64,000 bases of DNA from ZC4RG20 sp964553875 (GTDB taxonomy: Bacteria > Pseudomonadota > Gammaproteobacteria > Steroidobacterales > Rariloculaceae), in NCBI GenBank assembly GCA_964553875.1, contig CAZKNH010000006.1:1-64000 (forward strand), in the 5' to 3' direction. Every line of letters begins with the position of its first letter. Position 1 is the first letter of the stretch. A program made the translations under genes and the position numbers. Below the pieces are notes generated by a model that had not been told where the DNA came from, searched no databases, and saw only the letters and a program-made list of their open reading frames with translations. Below are positions 44,050 to 53,633 of the stretch, in pieces.

Positions 44050-44239
44050 TCCCGGTTCCTCGGCGAATCGCTGCCGGACGATGCGTCGCACGGATCGTGC
44101 CAACCCGGCGACGCGGTTCAATTCGTTGAATCGTCGGGGAAACGGCCGGCGCCCGGCGCGTCCCCGCACGCGGCGTCATCCCGAAAGCGGAAGCCGGTGT
44201 CCCGCCTGCGGGAGACGCCGCGGTGCGGTGCCGAACGCG

Positions 44240-45088
44240 CTACTCGAGCTCATCGATCGCGCTCTGCACGCCCGGCAGGATCACGAACGCGAGCCGCCCG
44301 AACTCGCCCTGGACCGCGGCCGTGATCTCCTCGGGCGAACGGCCTGCGCGGCTCAGCTCTCGAATCAGCTCCTTCATCCGGACGGTCTCGTCGAGGTAGC
44401 CCTCGAGCATCGCGCGATCGGTCACGCCGCTGTGTCCGGGAATGACGGTGTCGAAGTCGAGCTCGAGCACGCGTTCGAGCGTTTCCGGCCAGTGCACGAG
44501 GCTCCCGCCCCCGTTGTAGTCGATCAGCCGGATCGACGGCCCCCAGCCCGCGAAAAGATCCCCGGCCAGGATCATTTTCTCGTCCGGCAGATGGATCACG
44601 ATGTCGCCGTCGGTGTGCCCGCGGCCGAACCAGTAGAGATCGAGAGCCTTGCCGCCGAAGTAGAGGCGCAAGTGATCGTCGAACGTGATGTTCGGCAGCC
44701 CCAGCGCTTGCGCCTCGGCCATCCTTCGGCGGGCGTTCTCCGACGCGACGATGTCGGCGGCGAGCTCCGCGAGCCGCGCGTTGCCGCCCGTGTGATCGCC
44801 GTGCATGTGTGTGTTGATCACGAAGCGGATCGGCTTGTCCGTGACCGTGCGCAAGAGCTCCATGTAGCGGTCGTACTCACGCTCGAACTTGCTGTCGACG
44901 AGCAGCACGCCGTCGTCCGAAACGAACACGGTGATGTTGCCCGACGCGGCGCTCCGGATCATGTAGATCCCGTCTCGCACCTGCTCGATCGCGAGCTCCT
45001 GCGGCCCGAAACCGCCCTGCGCATGAGCGTCGAGGATCGCGGCCGATGCAAAAGCGACGGCCGCGAGCCATGCGTGCCTGATGCTCAA
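44240..45088 (-). CDS. Exported MBL-fold metallo-hydrolase, canonical
   Basis: A 282-residue protein from a TTG at 45088, just before a signal peptide (SIRHAWLAAVAFASAAILDA). In-frame upstream starts up to 45229 lack a signal-compatible N-terminus. The full zinc motif THMHGDHTGG gives His94, His96, Asp98 and His99. FGRGHTDGDIV, LAGDLFAGW and VIPGHSG provide the other ligands. It resembles quinoprotein-linked or subclass B3-like exported hydrolases. It is divergent from the patatin gene with 124 bases between the chosen starts. Confidence 0.85.
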   Translation of the reverse strand: MSIRHAWLAAVAFASAAILDAHAQGGFGPQELAIEQVRDGIYMIRSAASGNITVFVSDDGVLLVDSKFEREYDRYMELLRTVTDKPIRFVINTHMHGDHTGGNARLAELAADIVASENARRRMAEAQALGLPNITFDDHLRLYFGGKALDLYWFGRGHTDGDIVIHLPDEKMILAGDLFAGWGPSIRLIDYNGGGSLVHWPETLERVLELDFDTVIPGHSGVTDRAMLEGYLDETVRMKELIRELSRAGRSPEEITAAVQGEFGRLAFVILPGVQSAIDELE

Positions 45089-45212
45089 GTTGCCCCCGGA
45101 TTTTGCGAAGGGTTGGCGTTCGTGCCCGAAGTATAAGGCCGACGAGCGGGAAATTCGCGCGCCGGCCGCGTGTTTCCCGTCATGCTTCACCTGCGCGACA
45201 ATTGCGCGCGTT

Positions 45213-47705
45213 ATGTCGTACGAGGGCAAAATGCGCGAAAGGGAGCTCCGGCTCGCGCTCGTATGCTTCGGCGGCGTCTCCCTCGCCGTCTACATGCACG
45301 GGATCAGCAAGGAGATCCTGAAGCTCGTCCGCGCCTCGCGCACGCTGCATGCGATCACCGATCGCGCCGCGCGGGCCGCGGCGCAGGCGCAGGACTACAT
45401 TCCGCTCGGAGATCCCGAGTACGACACGGAGACCGTCTACTTCGACCTGCTGCGCGAGATCGGCCGTCGCGTCGAGCTTCGCGTGATCGTCGACGTGATC
45501 GCCGGCGCGTCGGCCGGCGGGATCAATGGCGTCATGCTCGCGCGCGCTCTTGCGCACGATCTCAAGGTCGCGCATCTGCGCGAGATGTGGCTCGAATCCG
45601 GCGACGTGACCGAGCTCCTTGCGAAGTCGCGTCGAGCGCGCGCCTGGAGCAAGCCGTTCATGAGCCCGTTCGTCTGGGCGCTCGGCTGGAGCGACTATGC
45701 CGGCGGCATTCGCGACAGCGAGGTGCGGCAGAAGCTGTCGCTCTTCGTCCGCTCGCGCTGGTTCAAGCCGCCGCTCGATGGTCCGAAGATGAGCGAGCTC
45801 ATGTTCACGGCCGTCGACCGCATGGGCGATCACGTCGACCCTGCCTGCTCGCTGCTGCCGACGGGCCTCCAGCTCGATCTGTTCGTGACCGTCACCGATT
45901 TCTACGGGTATCAGCGGCTCGTGCAGATCCACGACCCGGCGGTGATACACGAGCGGGAGCACCGCCACGTGCTGCACTTCCGATACCGTCGTTTCCCGAG
46001 CGGGGAGGTCGTCAGCGATTTCACCGACGACAACGCGGCCGCGCTCGCGTTCGCCGCGCGCGCAACGTCGGCGTATCCGGGCGTGTTTCCTCCGGCGCAA
46101 ATTCGCGAGGTCGACGCAATGCTCGCCGAGGCTGGCCGCACATGGCCACGGCGTGAGGAGTTCATTCGCACGCAGTTCCGCGACTACCATCGGGCGGGCC
46201 TCGATCCGGAGGCAACGTCCTTCATCGACGGCGCGGTGTTGAACAACAAGCCGTTCGCCGAGGCGCTCGAGGCGCTGCGCACCCGTCCTGCGTACCGCCA
46301 GGTCGATCGCCGCGTCGTCTACATCGACCCCGATCCCGCCCAACCGCCCCCTCCGCCGAGCGGGCGCACGCCGGGCTTCTTCGCGACGCTCAAAGGCGCG
46401 CTATCGGACCTGCCGCGCAATCAGCCCATCGCCGAGCAGCTCGATGCCATCGCGGCCTTCAACGACCGCGTGCGCCGACGCCGCGCAATCATCGACTCCG
46501 CAAGGCCCGAGATCGCTCGGCTCGTCACCGGACTCCGCGAAGCGCGGACCGAAGGTCCGATCGACGCGGCCGAGATTCGTGCATGGCGCGAAGCCGCGAA
46601 CGAGCACGCGGCGCGGAACGCCGGCTTCGCGTACGAAGGCTACGTGCTGAGAAGGCTCGATTCGGTGCAGGCCTTCATCGCGCACGCGTTGAGCGCCATA
46701 TGCGGAATCCGCGAAGGCGCCGCGGAGGAGCGCATCGTCGAGGCCATCGTCGCGGCCTGGGCTCGCCGGCGAGGAATCGAATACCGAGCCGATTCCGCGG
46801 CACGCGAAACACGACGAGACCTGACCGACTCGACGCCGCCGTGGCTCGCGCTGCTGCAGGCCTTCGACGTCGAGTTCCGTAGACGCCGTCTCGCGTTCAT
46901 GATCCAGGGGCTGAACCGGCTCTACGCGACGCTCGCCGACGACGAGCAGGGCGAGCCTCGCAGTCAGATCGATCGCTTGAAGCGATCCTTCTACGTGAGT
47001 CTCGACCGCCTGCGCCGCTACGAGAGCCCGGATTTCTACGGCAGCGTCACGTGCGGGGAGCTACAAGCGCTTTTCGCGACGTTGCTCGATCCCGAGCAAA
47101 TCGCATCACCCGACGGGCGAGTAGAAGCTTTCGCGGCTGAGAACGAAGCGGCGCTCACGCGCGTCATCGAGCGGCTCGCCGCCGAGATCGACCTGCCGGC
47201 CACGACGGAAGAGCTCGATGTCCTGCTCGCCGGCATGGATCCCGAGAAATGGTCCGCCCGCGCGCGCCGCGAAGTGCTCGTGAACTATGTCGGCTTCCCG
47301 TTCTGGGACGTGCTGACGATGGGCGTGACGAGCTGGCGGGACCTCGGCGAGTACGACGAGATCCGCGTGAACCGCATCAGTCCGGAAGACGCGCCCACGC
47401 TCGCGAGTCTGAAGGACGCACCTGCGCTGAAGGGCACGACGATGCTGCACTTCGGCGCCTTCTTCTCGAGGACATTTCGGGAGAACGACTACCTTCTCGG
47501 CAGGCTGCACGCGATCGACCGCCTGATCGACATCGTCTGCGACTCGGCCGGTGCCGAGGCCGTCGCCGAGATCGACGTCGCCGCGCTGAAGCGGCGCGCA
47601 TTCGATGCCGTGCTCCGCGCCGAGGCACCTCACTTACACAGCGCCCGGTCACTGATCGAGCGGCTCCGTGCCGACCTCGTCGACGCGCCAGAGTCGAAGC
47701 GCTGA
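45213..47705 (+). CDS. Patatin-like phospholipase, DUF3376 type (TIGR03607-like)
   Basis: An 830-residue protein from the ATG at 45213 (a second Met is at 45231). The oxyanion region is CFGGVSLAVYMHG. The nucleophile elbow is GASAGGINGVMLA (GxSxG). The catalytic Asp is in FIDGAVLNNKPFAEAL. A long alpha-helical C-terminal region (about residues 400-830) is the DUF3376 part. It should hydrolyse acyl esters of lipids; it has no signal peptide, so it is cytosolic or membrane-associated. Family members are about this length. Monocistronic. Confidence 0.9.
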   Translation: MSYEGKMRERELRLALVCFGGVSLAVYMHGISKEILKLVRASRTLHAITDRAARAAAQAQDYIPLGDPEYDTETVYFDLLREIGRRVELRVIVDVIAGASAGGINGVMLARALAHDLKVAHLREMWLESGDVTELLAKSRRARAWSKPFMSPFVWALGWSDYAGGIRDSEVRQKLSLFVRSRWFKPPLDGPKMSELMFTAVDRMGDHVDPACSLLPTGLQLDLFVTVTDFYGYQRLVQIHDPAVIHEREHRHVLHFRYRRFPSGEVVSDFTDDNAAALAFAARATSAYPGVFPPAQIREVDAMLAEAGRTWPRREEFIRTQFRDYHRAGLDPEATSFIDGAVLNNKPFAEALEALRTRPAYRQVDRRVVYIDPDPAQPPPPPSGRTPGFFATLKGALSDLPRNQPIAEQLDAIAAFNDRVRRRRAIIDSARPEIARLVTGLREARTEGPIDAAEIRAWREAANEHAARNAGFAYEGYVLRRLDSVQAFIAHALSAICGIREGAAEERIVEAIVAAWARRRGIEYRADSAARETRRDLTDSTPPWLALLQAFDVEFRRRRLAFMIQGLNRLYATLADDEQGEPRSQIDRLKRSFYVSLDRLRRYESPDFYGSVTCGELQALFATLLDPEQIASPDGRVEAFAAENEAALTRVIERLAAEIDLPATTEELDVLLAGMDPEKWSARARREVLVNYVGFPFWDVLTMGVTSWRDLGEYDEIRVNRISPEDAPTLASLKDAPALKGTTMLHFGAFFSRTFRENDYLLGRLHAIDRLIDIVCDSAGAEAVAEIDVAALKRRAFDAVLRAEAPHLHSARSLIERLRADLVDAPESKR

Positions 47706-47976
47706 CGGCACGTGCCTCGATTTCGTCGACAGCGCGACGCCCCGGCGCGGGCAGCGGTGTGCACCGAGCCGACACGGCCCTTCGATTGCTGGCCCCGAGG
47801 CGGATGCCGCCTTATCCTGTCGGCCCGAGCACGACGCCCCACGTCGCGGAGGAACCGAGTGTGAAAGGCCTGACCGTCCCGCGTCGCAGTGACGCCTTCG
47901 GAAACCGCGTCGAACGCGCCATCCGCTCGCACGGTGACGGTCGAGCCCGATCCCGACCGCAGACGGGCGTCGGCGC
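47706..47976. other. 271-base intergenic region
   Basis: Between the patatin and MatC-like genes, both on the plus strand. No convincing open frame, hairpin or promoter was found. Confidence 0.5.
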
Positions 47977-49215
47977 ATGAGCCTCGCGGCGGCCACGCTC
48001 GGCGCGCTCGGCGTCGCGATCGTGCTGAGCTGCACGACGCGGCTCAATGTCGGGTTGCTCGCGCTCGCGCTCGCATGGGTGATCGGCGTCTACCTCGGCG
48101 ATCTGCCGGTCCGCGACGTGACCGGCAACTTCCCCGTCAGCCTGTTCCTGACGCTCGCGGGCGTCACGCTGCTCTTCAGCCAGGCACGCGTGAACGGCAC
48201 GCTAGACATCGTCGCCCGCAACGCGACGCGCCTCTGTCGCGGGCGCGTAGGCTTCGTGCCCGTCATGTATTTCGCGCTCGGCGCAGCCATCGCATCCGTT
48301 GGCCCCGGCAACATCGCGACCACGGGACTTCTCGCACCGATGGCGATGGCGACCGCGCAGCGCGCCGGCATTCCTCCGTTCCTGATGGCGATCATGGTCG
48401 GCAACGGCTGCAACGGCGGCGCGCTGTCGCCGCTGGCGCCGTCGGGAATCATCGTGACCGGTCTGATGGAGCGTATCGGTTTGCCCGGTCACGCCGTCGC
48501 AACGTGGCTCTACAACCTCGCCGCGCACATGATCGTGGCGTTCGGCGCATACCTGCTGTTCGGAGGATGGAAGCTTTTCGCGCGGACCGATCGGATCGCA
48601 CTTTCGTCGGACGGAGAGCCGTCCACCCTCACCGCGCACCAGCGCTTGACGCTCGCGGTCATCGGACTCCTGATCGCCGGCGTCCTGTTCATCGGCGTCG
48701 ACATCGGCATGGCCGCGTTCACCGGTGCGGTGCTGCTGACGCTCTTCCGCGCCGCCGACGAGCAGGCCGCCGTGAAGACGATGCCGTGGAGCACGATTCT
48801 GATGGTCTGCGGCGTCACGGTGCTGATCGGCCTGCTCGAGCAGACCGGCGGCATGGAGCTCTTCTCGAACCTGCTGTCGAGCGCCGCGACGCCCGCGACG
48901 ATCGTCCCCTTCATCGCCGTCGTCGTCGGCATCGTCTCCGCATACTCGAGCACGTCCGCGGTGATCCTGCCGGCGTTTCTGCCGACGGTACCCGGCCTCG
49001 TCGAGAATCTCGGCGCCGTCGATCCCCTCACGCTTGCGTCGACGATGAACGTCGCCGGCCACCTGGTCGACGTTTCGCCGCTGTCCACGATCGGCGCGCT
49101 TTGCGTCGCGTCGGTCGCCGCGGAGGACAGCCGCCGGCTGTTCAACCAGCTGCTCGCGTGGGGGCTGTCGATGACGGTCGTCGGCGCGGTGCTGTGCTGG
49201 CTCCTGTTCGGCTGA
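47977..49215 (+). CDS. MatC/SLC13-like dicarboxylate transporter
   Basis: A 412-residue inner-membrane protein with about 11 helices. The N-terminal part fits MatC_N (PF07158): LAWVIGVYLGDLPVRDVTGN. The Ser/Asn-rich hairpin signatures of the ion transporter superfamily appear in each half: SVGPGNIATTGLLAPMA and VSAYSSTSAVILPAFLP. The internal NGGALSPLAPSGII segment matches malonate or dicarboxylate carriers. The transport substrate is likely a C3/C4 dicarboxylate, by family. It is not next to any catabolic gene here. Confidence 0.88.
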   Translation: MSLAAATLGALGVAIVLSCTTRLNVGLLALALAWVIGVYLGDLPVRDVTGNFPVSLFLTLAGVTLLFSQARVNGTLDIVARNATRLCRGRVGFVPVMYFALGAAIASVGPGNIATTGLLAPMAMATAQRAGIPPFLMAIMVGNGCNGGALSPLAPSGIIVTGLMERIGLPGHAVATWLYNLAAHMIVAFGAYLLFGGWKLFARTDRIALSSDGEPSTLTAHQRLTLAVIGLLIAGVLFIGVDIGMAAFTGAVLLTLFRAADEQAAVKTMPWSTILMVCGVTVLIGLLEQTGGMELFSNLLSSAATPATIVPFIAVVVGIVSAYSSTSAVILPAFLPTVPGLVENLGAVDPLTLASTMNVAGHLVDVSPLSTIGALCVASVAAEDSRRLFNQLLAWGLSMTVVGAVLCWLLFG

Positions 49216-49440
49216 TCGCACACGCCGTGTTCTGTTGTCTGCTCACAACAATTGGTATCGAAAAACGGCTGCGATCAAGCCTTTCGGGCGGGATTTACCG
49301 CGCCTGCGCCCGAGCAGCGTCCCCGCGCGCCGAGCGCCCGGCAAGCCCCGAATCGGCAGATGCAGTGACTTGACAGCACCGGGGGAGTCTGGCGGACTGG
49401 CGAGCGAACAAGCGCTGGAACCGACCTCGGAGTAACGCTC

Positions 49441-49806
49441 GTGAAAACGATTCCACTGCTCGCAGCCGCCGCGCTCGTCATGACGGGCTGCGCTTCGACC
49501 GACGCCGTGATCGAAACGGCCGCGTCGACGGCCGAGGTGGCCCCCGAGTCGATCGAGGTCGCCGCCGTCGTCGAGCTCGAGCCGAAGCCGTTCGCAGCGC
49601 CGGGCTTGCGCTGCGAAACCGAGTACGTCGTCGGGTCGAGGATCCCTCGCGAGCGTTGCTACCGCCCGCTGACCGGCGCCGAGGAGCAGATGAACCAGGA
49701 TATGGCACGGTCCGAGATCGACTTCGCTCGCGAGTTGAGCATGCTCGAGGAGCAGCGGCGCATGGAGGAGATGATGCAGCGCCGCCAGCCGGGCGCGGGA
49801 TTCTGA
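49441..49806 (+). CDS. Small lipoprotein of unknown function
   Basis: A 121-residue protein from a GTG with GGAG eight bases upstream. A signal with lipobox VMTGC gives Cys17. Ala/Glu/Val-rich linker (residues 18-50), then GLRCETEYVVGSRIPRERCY, which contains two Cys, and a Gln/Met/Arg-rich C-terminal helix (SMLEEQRRMEEMMQRRQPG). No family is recognised. It probably resides in the outer membrane. The downstream gene is a cytosolic deaminase 104 bases later, with no obvious functional link. Confidence 0.75.
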   Translation: MKTIPLLAAAALVMTGCASTDAVIETAASTAEVAPESIEVAAVVELEPKPFAAPGLRCETEYVVGSRIPRERCYRPLTGAEEQMNQDMARSEIDFARELSMLEEQRRMEEMMQRRQPGAGF

Positions 49807-49910
49807 CGGCCGTCGGCTTCTCCTCACCGGCGCGCCGTATGCGCCAGAACGCGCTGCTCTTCTGCCCTCCTCCGCCGGACTCGCTGCACTCTGTCTGAGG
49901 ATTCGAGCGT

Positions 49911-50381
49911 ATGGATGAGCAAGGATTCATGCGCCGCGCGCTCGAGCTCGCCGTCGAGAACGTCCACGCCGGAAAAGGCGGGCCGTTCGCCGCGCTCGTC
50001 GTGAAGAACGGCGGGATCGTCGGCCAAGGCACGAACGTCGTCACGAGCACGAACGATCCGACCGCTCACGCCGAGATCGTCGCGATCCGCGACGCGTGCG
50101 CGAGGCTCGAGACCTTTCAGCTCGACGATTGCGTGATCTTCACGACATGCGAGCCGTGCCCGATGTGTCTCGGCGCGATCTATTGGGCGCGGCCGATGCG
50201 CGTGTTCTACGCCGCAACGCGCGAGGACGCCGCGCGAGCCGGATTCGACGACCTCTTCATCTACGAGGAGATCGCACGTCCCGTCGGCGAGAGGCGGATC
50301 CCGATGTCGCGGCTCCGTTGCGAAGCGGAGGAACTTCCGTTCGAGGCCTGGCGAAGCTTCGCGGAACGGATCGAATACTGA
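49911..50381 (+). CDS. Nucleoside/guanine deaminase (CMP/dCMP deaminase fold)
   Basis: A 156-residue protein with the zinc motif HAE (53-55) and PCPMC (82-86, Cys83 and Cys86). EPCPMCLGAIYWARPMRV is typical of GuaD-type guanine deaminases. TadA-type tRNA deaminases differ in this region. It should hydrolyse guanine to xanthine and ammonia in the cytosol. The C-terminal segment EEIARPVGERRIPMSRL also agrees with GuaD. It is followed by an OsmC gene 53 bases downstream. Confidence 0.9.
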   Translation: MDEQGFMRRALELAVENVHAGKGGPFAALVVKNGGIVGQGTNVVTSTNDPTAHAEIVAIRDACARLETFQLDDCVIFTTCEPCPMCLGAIYWARPMRVFYAATREDAARAGFDDLFIYEEIARPVGERRIPMSRLRCEAEELPFEAWRSFAERIEY

Positions 50382-50434
50382 AGCAAAACGGAGCGACGCG
50401 CGTCGTCGACGCGTGTGGCAGAGAGGAGAAGCCC

Positions 50435-50869
50435 ATGGCGACTTTCCCGCATGTCTACAAGGTTCGAAGCTCCGGCGGCCCGGACGGCGTGCTCCCCGTC
50501 GAAAGCGACGGCCTGCCTACGCTCGAGACGACGGCACCGCCCGAGTTCGGCGGCCCGGAGGGATACTGGTCCCCGGAGACCCTGCTGACCGGCGCGGTCG
50601 CGAACTGCCTGATCCTCACGTTTCGCGCGCTCGCGGCGCCGCGAAACTTCCAGTGGTCGAAGCTCGACGTGAGCTGCACCGGCGAGGTGAACAAGACTCG
50701 CGAGGGCCTCAGATTCACCGCGTTCCGCATCGACGCGCGCCTCACGATCGGCGCGGACACGGACGAGGCGCAGGCTCGCGCATTGCTCGACAGCGCGAAG
50801 AAGTACTGCCTGATCACGGCGTCATTGAACGCGGAGACCGAGCTCCGCGCCGAGATCACGCGAGCCTGA
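50435..50869 (+). CDS. OsmC family peroxiredoxin-like protein
   Basis: A 144-residue protein from the ATG at 50435 with GAGGAGAA upstream. The two catalytic Cys are Cys58 (AVANCLILTF) and Cys125 (KKYCLITASL), as in OsmC/Ohr. PEGYWSPETLLTGAVANC is the family signature. It reduces organic hydroperoxides at the expense of thiols in the cytosol. The catalytic Arg of true Ohr proteins is not obvious, so the subfamily is OsmC-like (YhfA type). Confidence 0.92.
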   Translation: MATFPHVYKVRSSGGPDGVLPVESDGLPTLETTAPPEFGGPEGYWSPETLLTGAVANCLILTFRALAAPRNFQWSKLDVSCTGEVNKTREGLRFTAFRIDARLTIGADTDEAQARALLDSAKKYCLITASLNAETELRAEITRA

Positions 50870-51159
50870 CCGCCGCCGACCGCGACGGCCCGCGCTCGAG
50901 CTACCGGCGCGGGCATGTTTCTTGCTCGCTGTCCGATTGCCCTGGTGCCGCTGGCCTCGGCGAGCGCGATCCGGGAGCACGGCTCCTCGTGTTCGACTCG
51001 TTCTGCACCTCGGGAAGGCTCCCGCCCACGCTGGAACGAGCGGCCGATTCGAAGCAAGCACGCAGGAGCCGAATGTCCACCATCCGCGCCTCGCGTCGTT
51101 TGTATCGTCGTCGAAGTCTCGTCCGGACAGCGCATGCGCGGCAGCAAGAGGAGAGGCCC

Positions 51160-52278
51160 ATGAACATCATCCAGCTCATCGAGAGTCAACTCGACGACCG
51201 CTTCACGGACGCTGCGACCCGAGAAACCGGTCTTGACGCCGAGCAAACCCGGACGGCGACCCGAGCGGCGATTCCCGCGCTGCTGGCAAGCCTGTTGAGC
51301 GCGTTGTCGAAGCCTTCGGGCTCGAAGACGCTAGGCTCGGTTCTGAAGGACCCGAATATTCTCGGCAGCGTGTCATCGATGCTCGGCGGGTCGGGCTCGC
51401 GTTCGACGGGCGCCACGGGCCTCGGCGCGCTGACGTCGCTGCTCGGCGAAGGCAAGCTTTCGAGCCTCGTCAACGCGATCGGCGGCTACTCGGGCATCGG
51501 CGCGAACCAGAGCCGTTCGCTGATCGGCATGCTCTTCCCGCTCGTGATGGGCGTTCTCGGCCGGGAGCAGCGGGGCACACCGAGCGCCGACGGCATCGCC
51601 CGCCTGCTCAAGAGCCAGAAGCACGAGATCGCCAATGCGATGCCGGCGAACGTCGCGTCGTCGCTGCGCTCGACGGGCATTCTCGAGGCGCTCGAGGACG
51701 AGCCCGCGCCGGGGCGCGCTGCGGGGACCGCGTCGAGCACGGCATCGCCGCGTTACTCGACCCCGACCCAGCGGTCGACGAACCAGAAACGCAGCTGGTT
51801 CTGGCCGGCCGTAGCGGGGCTCGCCGCGCTCGCGCTCGTCGTTTGGGGCGTGACGCGGCTCGGCGACGACGAGCCGGACCCGCGCACCGCAGCCGACACG
51901 GCGGACGACACCACCAACCTCGCCGCAGCGCCGTCGACGCTGACCGTAGGCGGCGTCGATCTGCGCGAGGAGCTCACGAGTGTCGTCGATCGGGCGACGC
52001 AATCGCTTCGCGGCGTCACGGACGCGGAATCGGCTCAGGCGGCGTTGCCGACCTTATCCGAGCTGAACGACGACCTCGACGCGATGTCGCCGATGGTCGA
52101 CCGGCTGCCGGATCCTGCTCGCAACGCGTTCGCCGACTTCGCGCGAAGCAGCTACGGCCAGGTCGGAGCGGAGGTCGATCGTATCGAGTCGATCCCGAGC
52201 GTGCCGGACAACGTGAAGCAAATCGCCCGCGAGCTCAGCGGGAAGCTGGAGTCGTTCTTCACGCGCGGAAGAGGCTGA
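51160..52278 (+). CDS. DUF937 domain membrane protein
   Basis: A 372-residue protein from the ATG at 51160 with GAGGAGAGG upstream; the long upstream open frame is not conserved. A DUF937 domain (PF06078) spans about residues 1-180, with repeated Gly/Ser/Leu segments (LGALTSLLGEGKLSSLVNAIGG). One transmembrane helix lies at 213-234 (WFWPAVAGLAALALVVWGV). An acidic linker and a C-terminal helical periplasmic domain follow. DUF937 has no assigned function. It stands alone. Confidence 0.85.
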   Translation: MNIIQLIESQLDDRFTDAATRETGLDAEQTRTATRAAIPALLASLLSALSKPSGSKTLGSVLKDPNILGSVSSMLGGSGSRSTGATGLGALTSLLGEGKLSSLVNAIGGYSGIGANQSRSLIGMLFPLVMGVLGREQRGTPSADGIARLLKSQKHEIANAMPANVASSLRSTGILEALEDEPAPGRAAGTASSTASPRYSTPTQRSTNQKRSWFWPAVAGLAALALVVWGVTRLGDDEPDPRTAADTADDTTNLAAAPSTLTVGGVDLREELTSVVDRATQSLRGVTDAESAQAALPTLSELNDDLDAMSPMVDRLPDPARNAFADFARSSYGQVGAEVDRIESIPSVPDNVKQIARELSGKLESFFTRGRG

Positions 52279-52409
52279 CGGTCCGACGTCGAACGAGAAG
52301 GTTGACCAACGGTCTCGAGGTCAACCTGTGAAACTGGCGGTTGCATCGAGTTTCGCGCCCCTTCAGCATACGCGCGGCTCGATACGAGTCGTTCGGAAAG
52401 CAACCGCTG

Positions 52410-53393
52410 GTGGAACCGATCCGCGCCGATCGCCGTCCCCGTACGCCGATCTTTTCGCTTTGGCGCCGCTGCCGGCGCGCGGCGAGCGACGCGTCAATCG
52501 CGCCGTCGTTCGCGGCGCGCCGCGTCGTCGTGCTGCTCGCCGCGGTCGCCGCGCTCGTTGCGCCGCTGCCGGCCGAGCTCGCGACGCTCGCGTCATGGAA
52601 CATCCGCCATCTCGGGCACGGAGAGCACAAGAGCTTCCCGCTGCTCGGTGAGGTCGTGCGCGTCGGCGAGTTCGATTTCCTGGCGGTGCAGGAAGCGATG
52701 ACGGACGACGGCATCGAGAAGCTGCGCGCTGCGATCGAGCACGCGACGGGGACACGCTGGGAAGCGATGTCGTCGCACGTGCTGGGCCGCGGCGCGTACA
52801 AGGAGAAATACGCGTTCCTTTGGAACGACGATGTCATCGAGTACGTCGACGGCGCGGTCGTCTACCTCGACGTGACCGACCGTTTCGCTCGGGAGCCCTA
52901 CTCCGCGCGATTCCGGATCCGCGAGTCGGGACTGACGTTCGTCGCGGCGACCGTCCACATCCTGCACGGCCGTCGCGAGTCGGACCGCACACCCGAGACG
53001 GTGGCCCTCGCCGAGTACTGGCGCTGGCTCGAGGAGGTCTACGCGGACGATGCGACCCGCCTACTGCTCTTCGGCGATTTCAACTTGCGGCCGACCCATC
53101 CGGCATGGGCCGCGCTGCGTCTCCATGCCGAACCGGTGATCGTGCGCGGCGCAACGACGCTTTCTGCGATAGACGGCCGCTACGCGAACCTCTACGACAA
53201 CATCTTCGTTCCGCTCGAGCGCACTGTGCAAGTGATCGCGGCCGGCATCCTCGAGTTCCCGGCCGTGCTCGGGCTGACGCACGAGGACGCGCGCCTCCGC
53301 GTATCGGACCACGCGCCGGTGTTCATCACGATCGACGATGCGCCGACGGATCCGCGTCCGGTGCCACTCGAACGAGCAGTCGGTTACGACTGA
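52410..53393 (+). CDS. Endonuclease/exonuclease/phosphatase-family protein, exported
   Basis: A DNase I-like EEP fold of about 330 residues. The signatures are LASWNIRHLGHGEHK, DFLAVQEAM, LLFGDFNLRPTHPAW and VSDHAPVF, which give the metal and phosphate ligands. The start is uncertain: GTG at 52410 has GGAAAG upstream, TTG at 52341 has none, and GTG at 52530 sits inside a hydrophobic segment (RRVVVLLAAVAALVAPLPA) that looks like a signal peptide. It hydrolyses a phosphodiester or phosphomonoester bond; the substrate is not predictable. Confidence 0.85.
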   Translation: MEPIRADRRPRTPIFSLWRRCRRAASDASIAPSFAARRVVVLLAAVAALVAPLPAELATLASWNIRHLGHGEHKSFPLLGEVVRVGEFDFLAVQEAMTDDGIEKLRAAIEHATGTRWEAMSSHVLGRGAYKEKYAFLWNDDVIEYVDGAVVYLDVTDRFAREPYSARFRIRESGLTFVAATVHILHGRRESDRTPETVALAEYWRWLEEVYADDATRLLLFGDFNLRPTHPAWAALRLHAEPVIVRGATTLSAIDGRYANLYDNIFVPLERTVQVIAAGILEFPAVLGLTHEDARLRVSDHAPVFITIDDAPTDPRPVPLERAVGYD

Positions 53394-53633
53394 CGTCTTA
53401 CCGGTCGCGAGTCGAATCCGCTTGACGAGCCGGCTCGCCGCACCGACCGGACCGTCACGCAGAATTTTTCGCCGCTCAACCAGAGCTTCACACGCGGTTC
53501 CGAGAATGGCGCCGACTCGCCGCACGGGCTCGCCGTCGAGCACGACAGCACGTGCCGCGCGTATCGATTCATTCAAGGACGATGACGATGTTCCGACGAA
53601 ACACTCTGCCCCGCCGCTTGGCCACCCATCGGC

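Noticed and set aside
42082..44325. 747-codon open frame antisense to the ADOP permease
   Set aside because: Same reason: charged, repetitive composition, no ribosome binding site and no family.
49216..49440. Possible small RNA or operator around TTGTCTGCTCACAACAA
   Set aside because: Only a 4-base stem; too short to support a structured RNA or a defined operator.
52279..52651. Small plus-strand frame starting with GTG at 52328
   Set aside because: It overlaps the EEP-family gene in another frame and becomes Arg-rich; no family. The leader may simply be untranslated.
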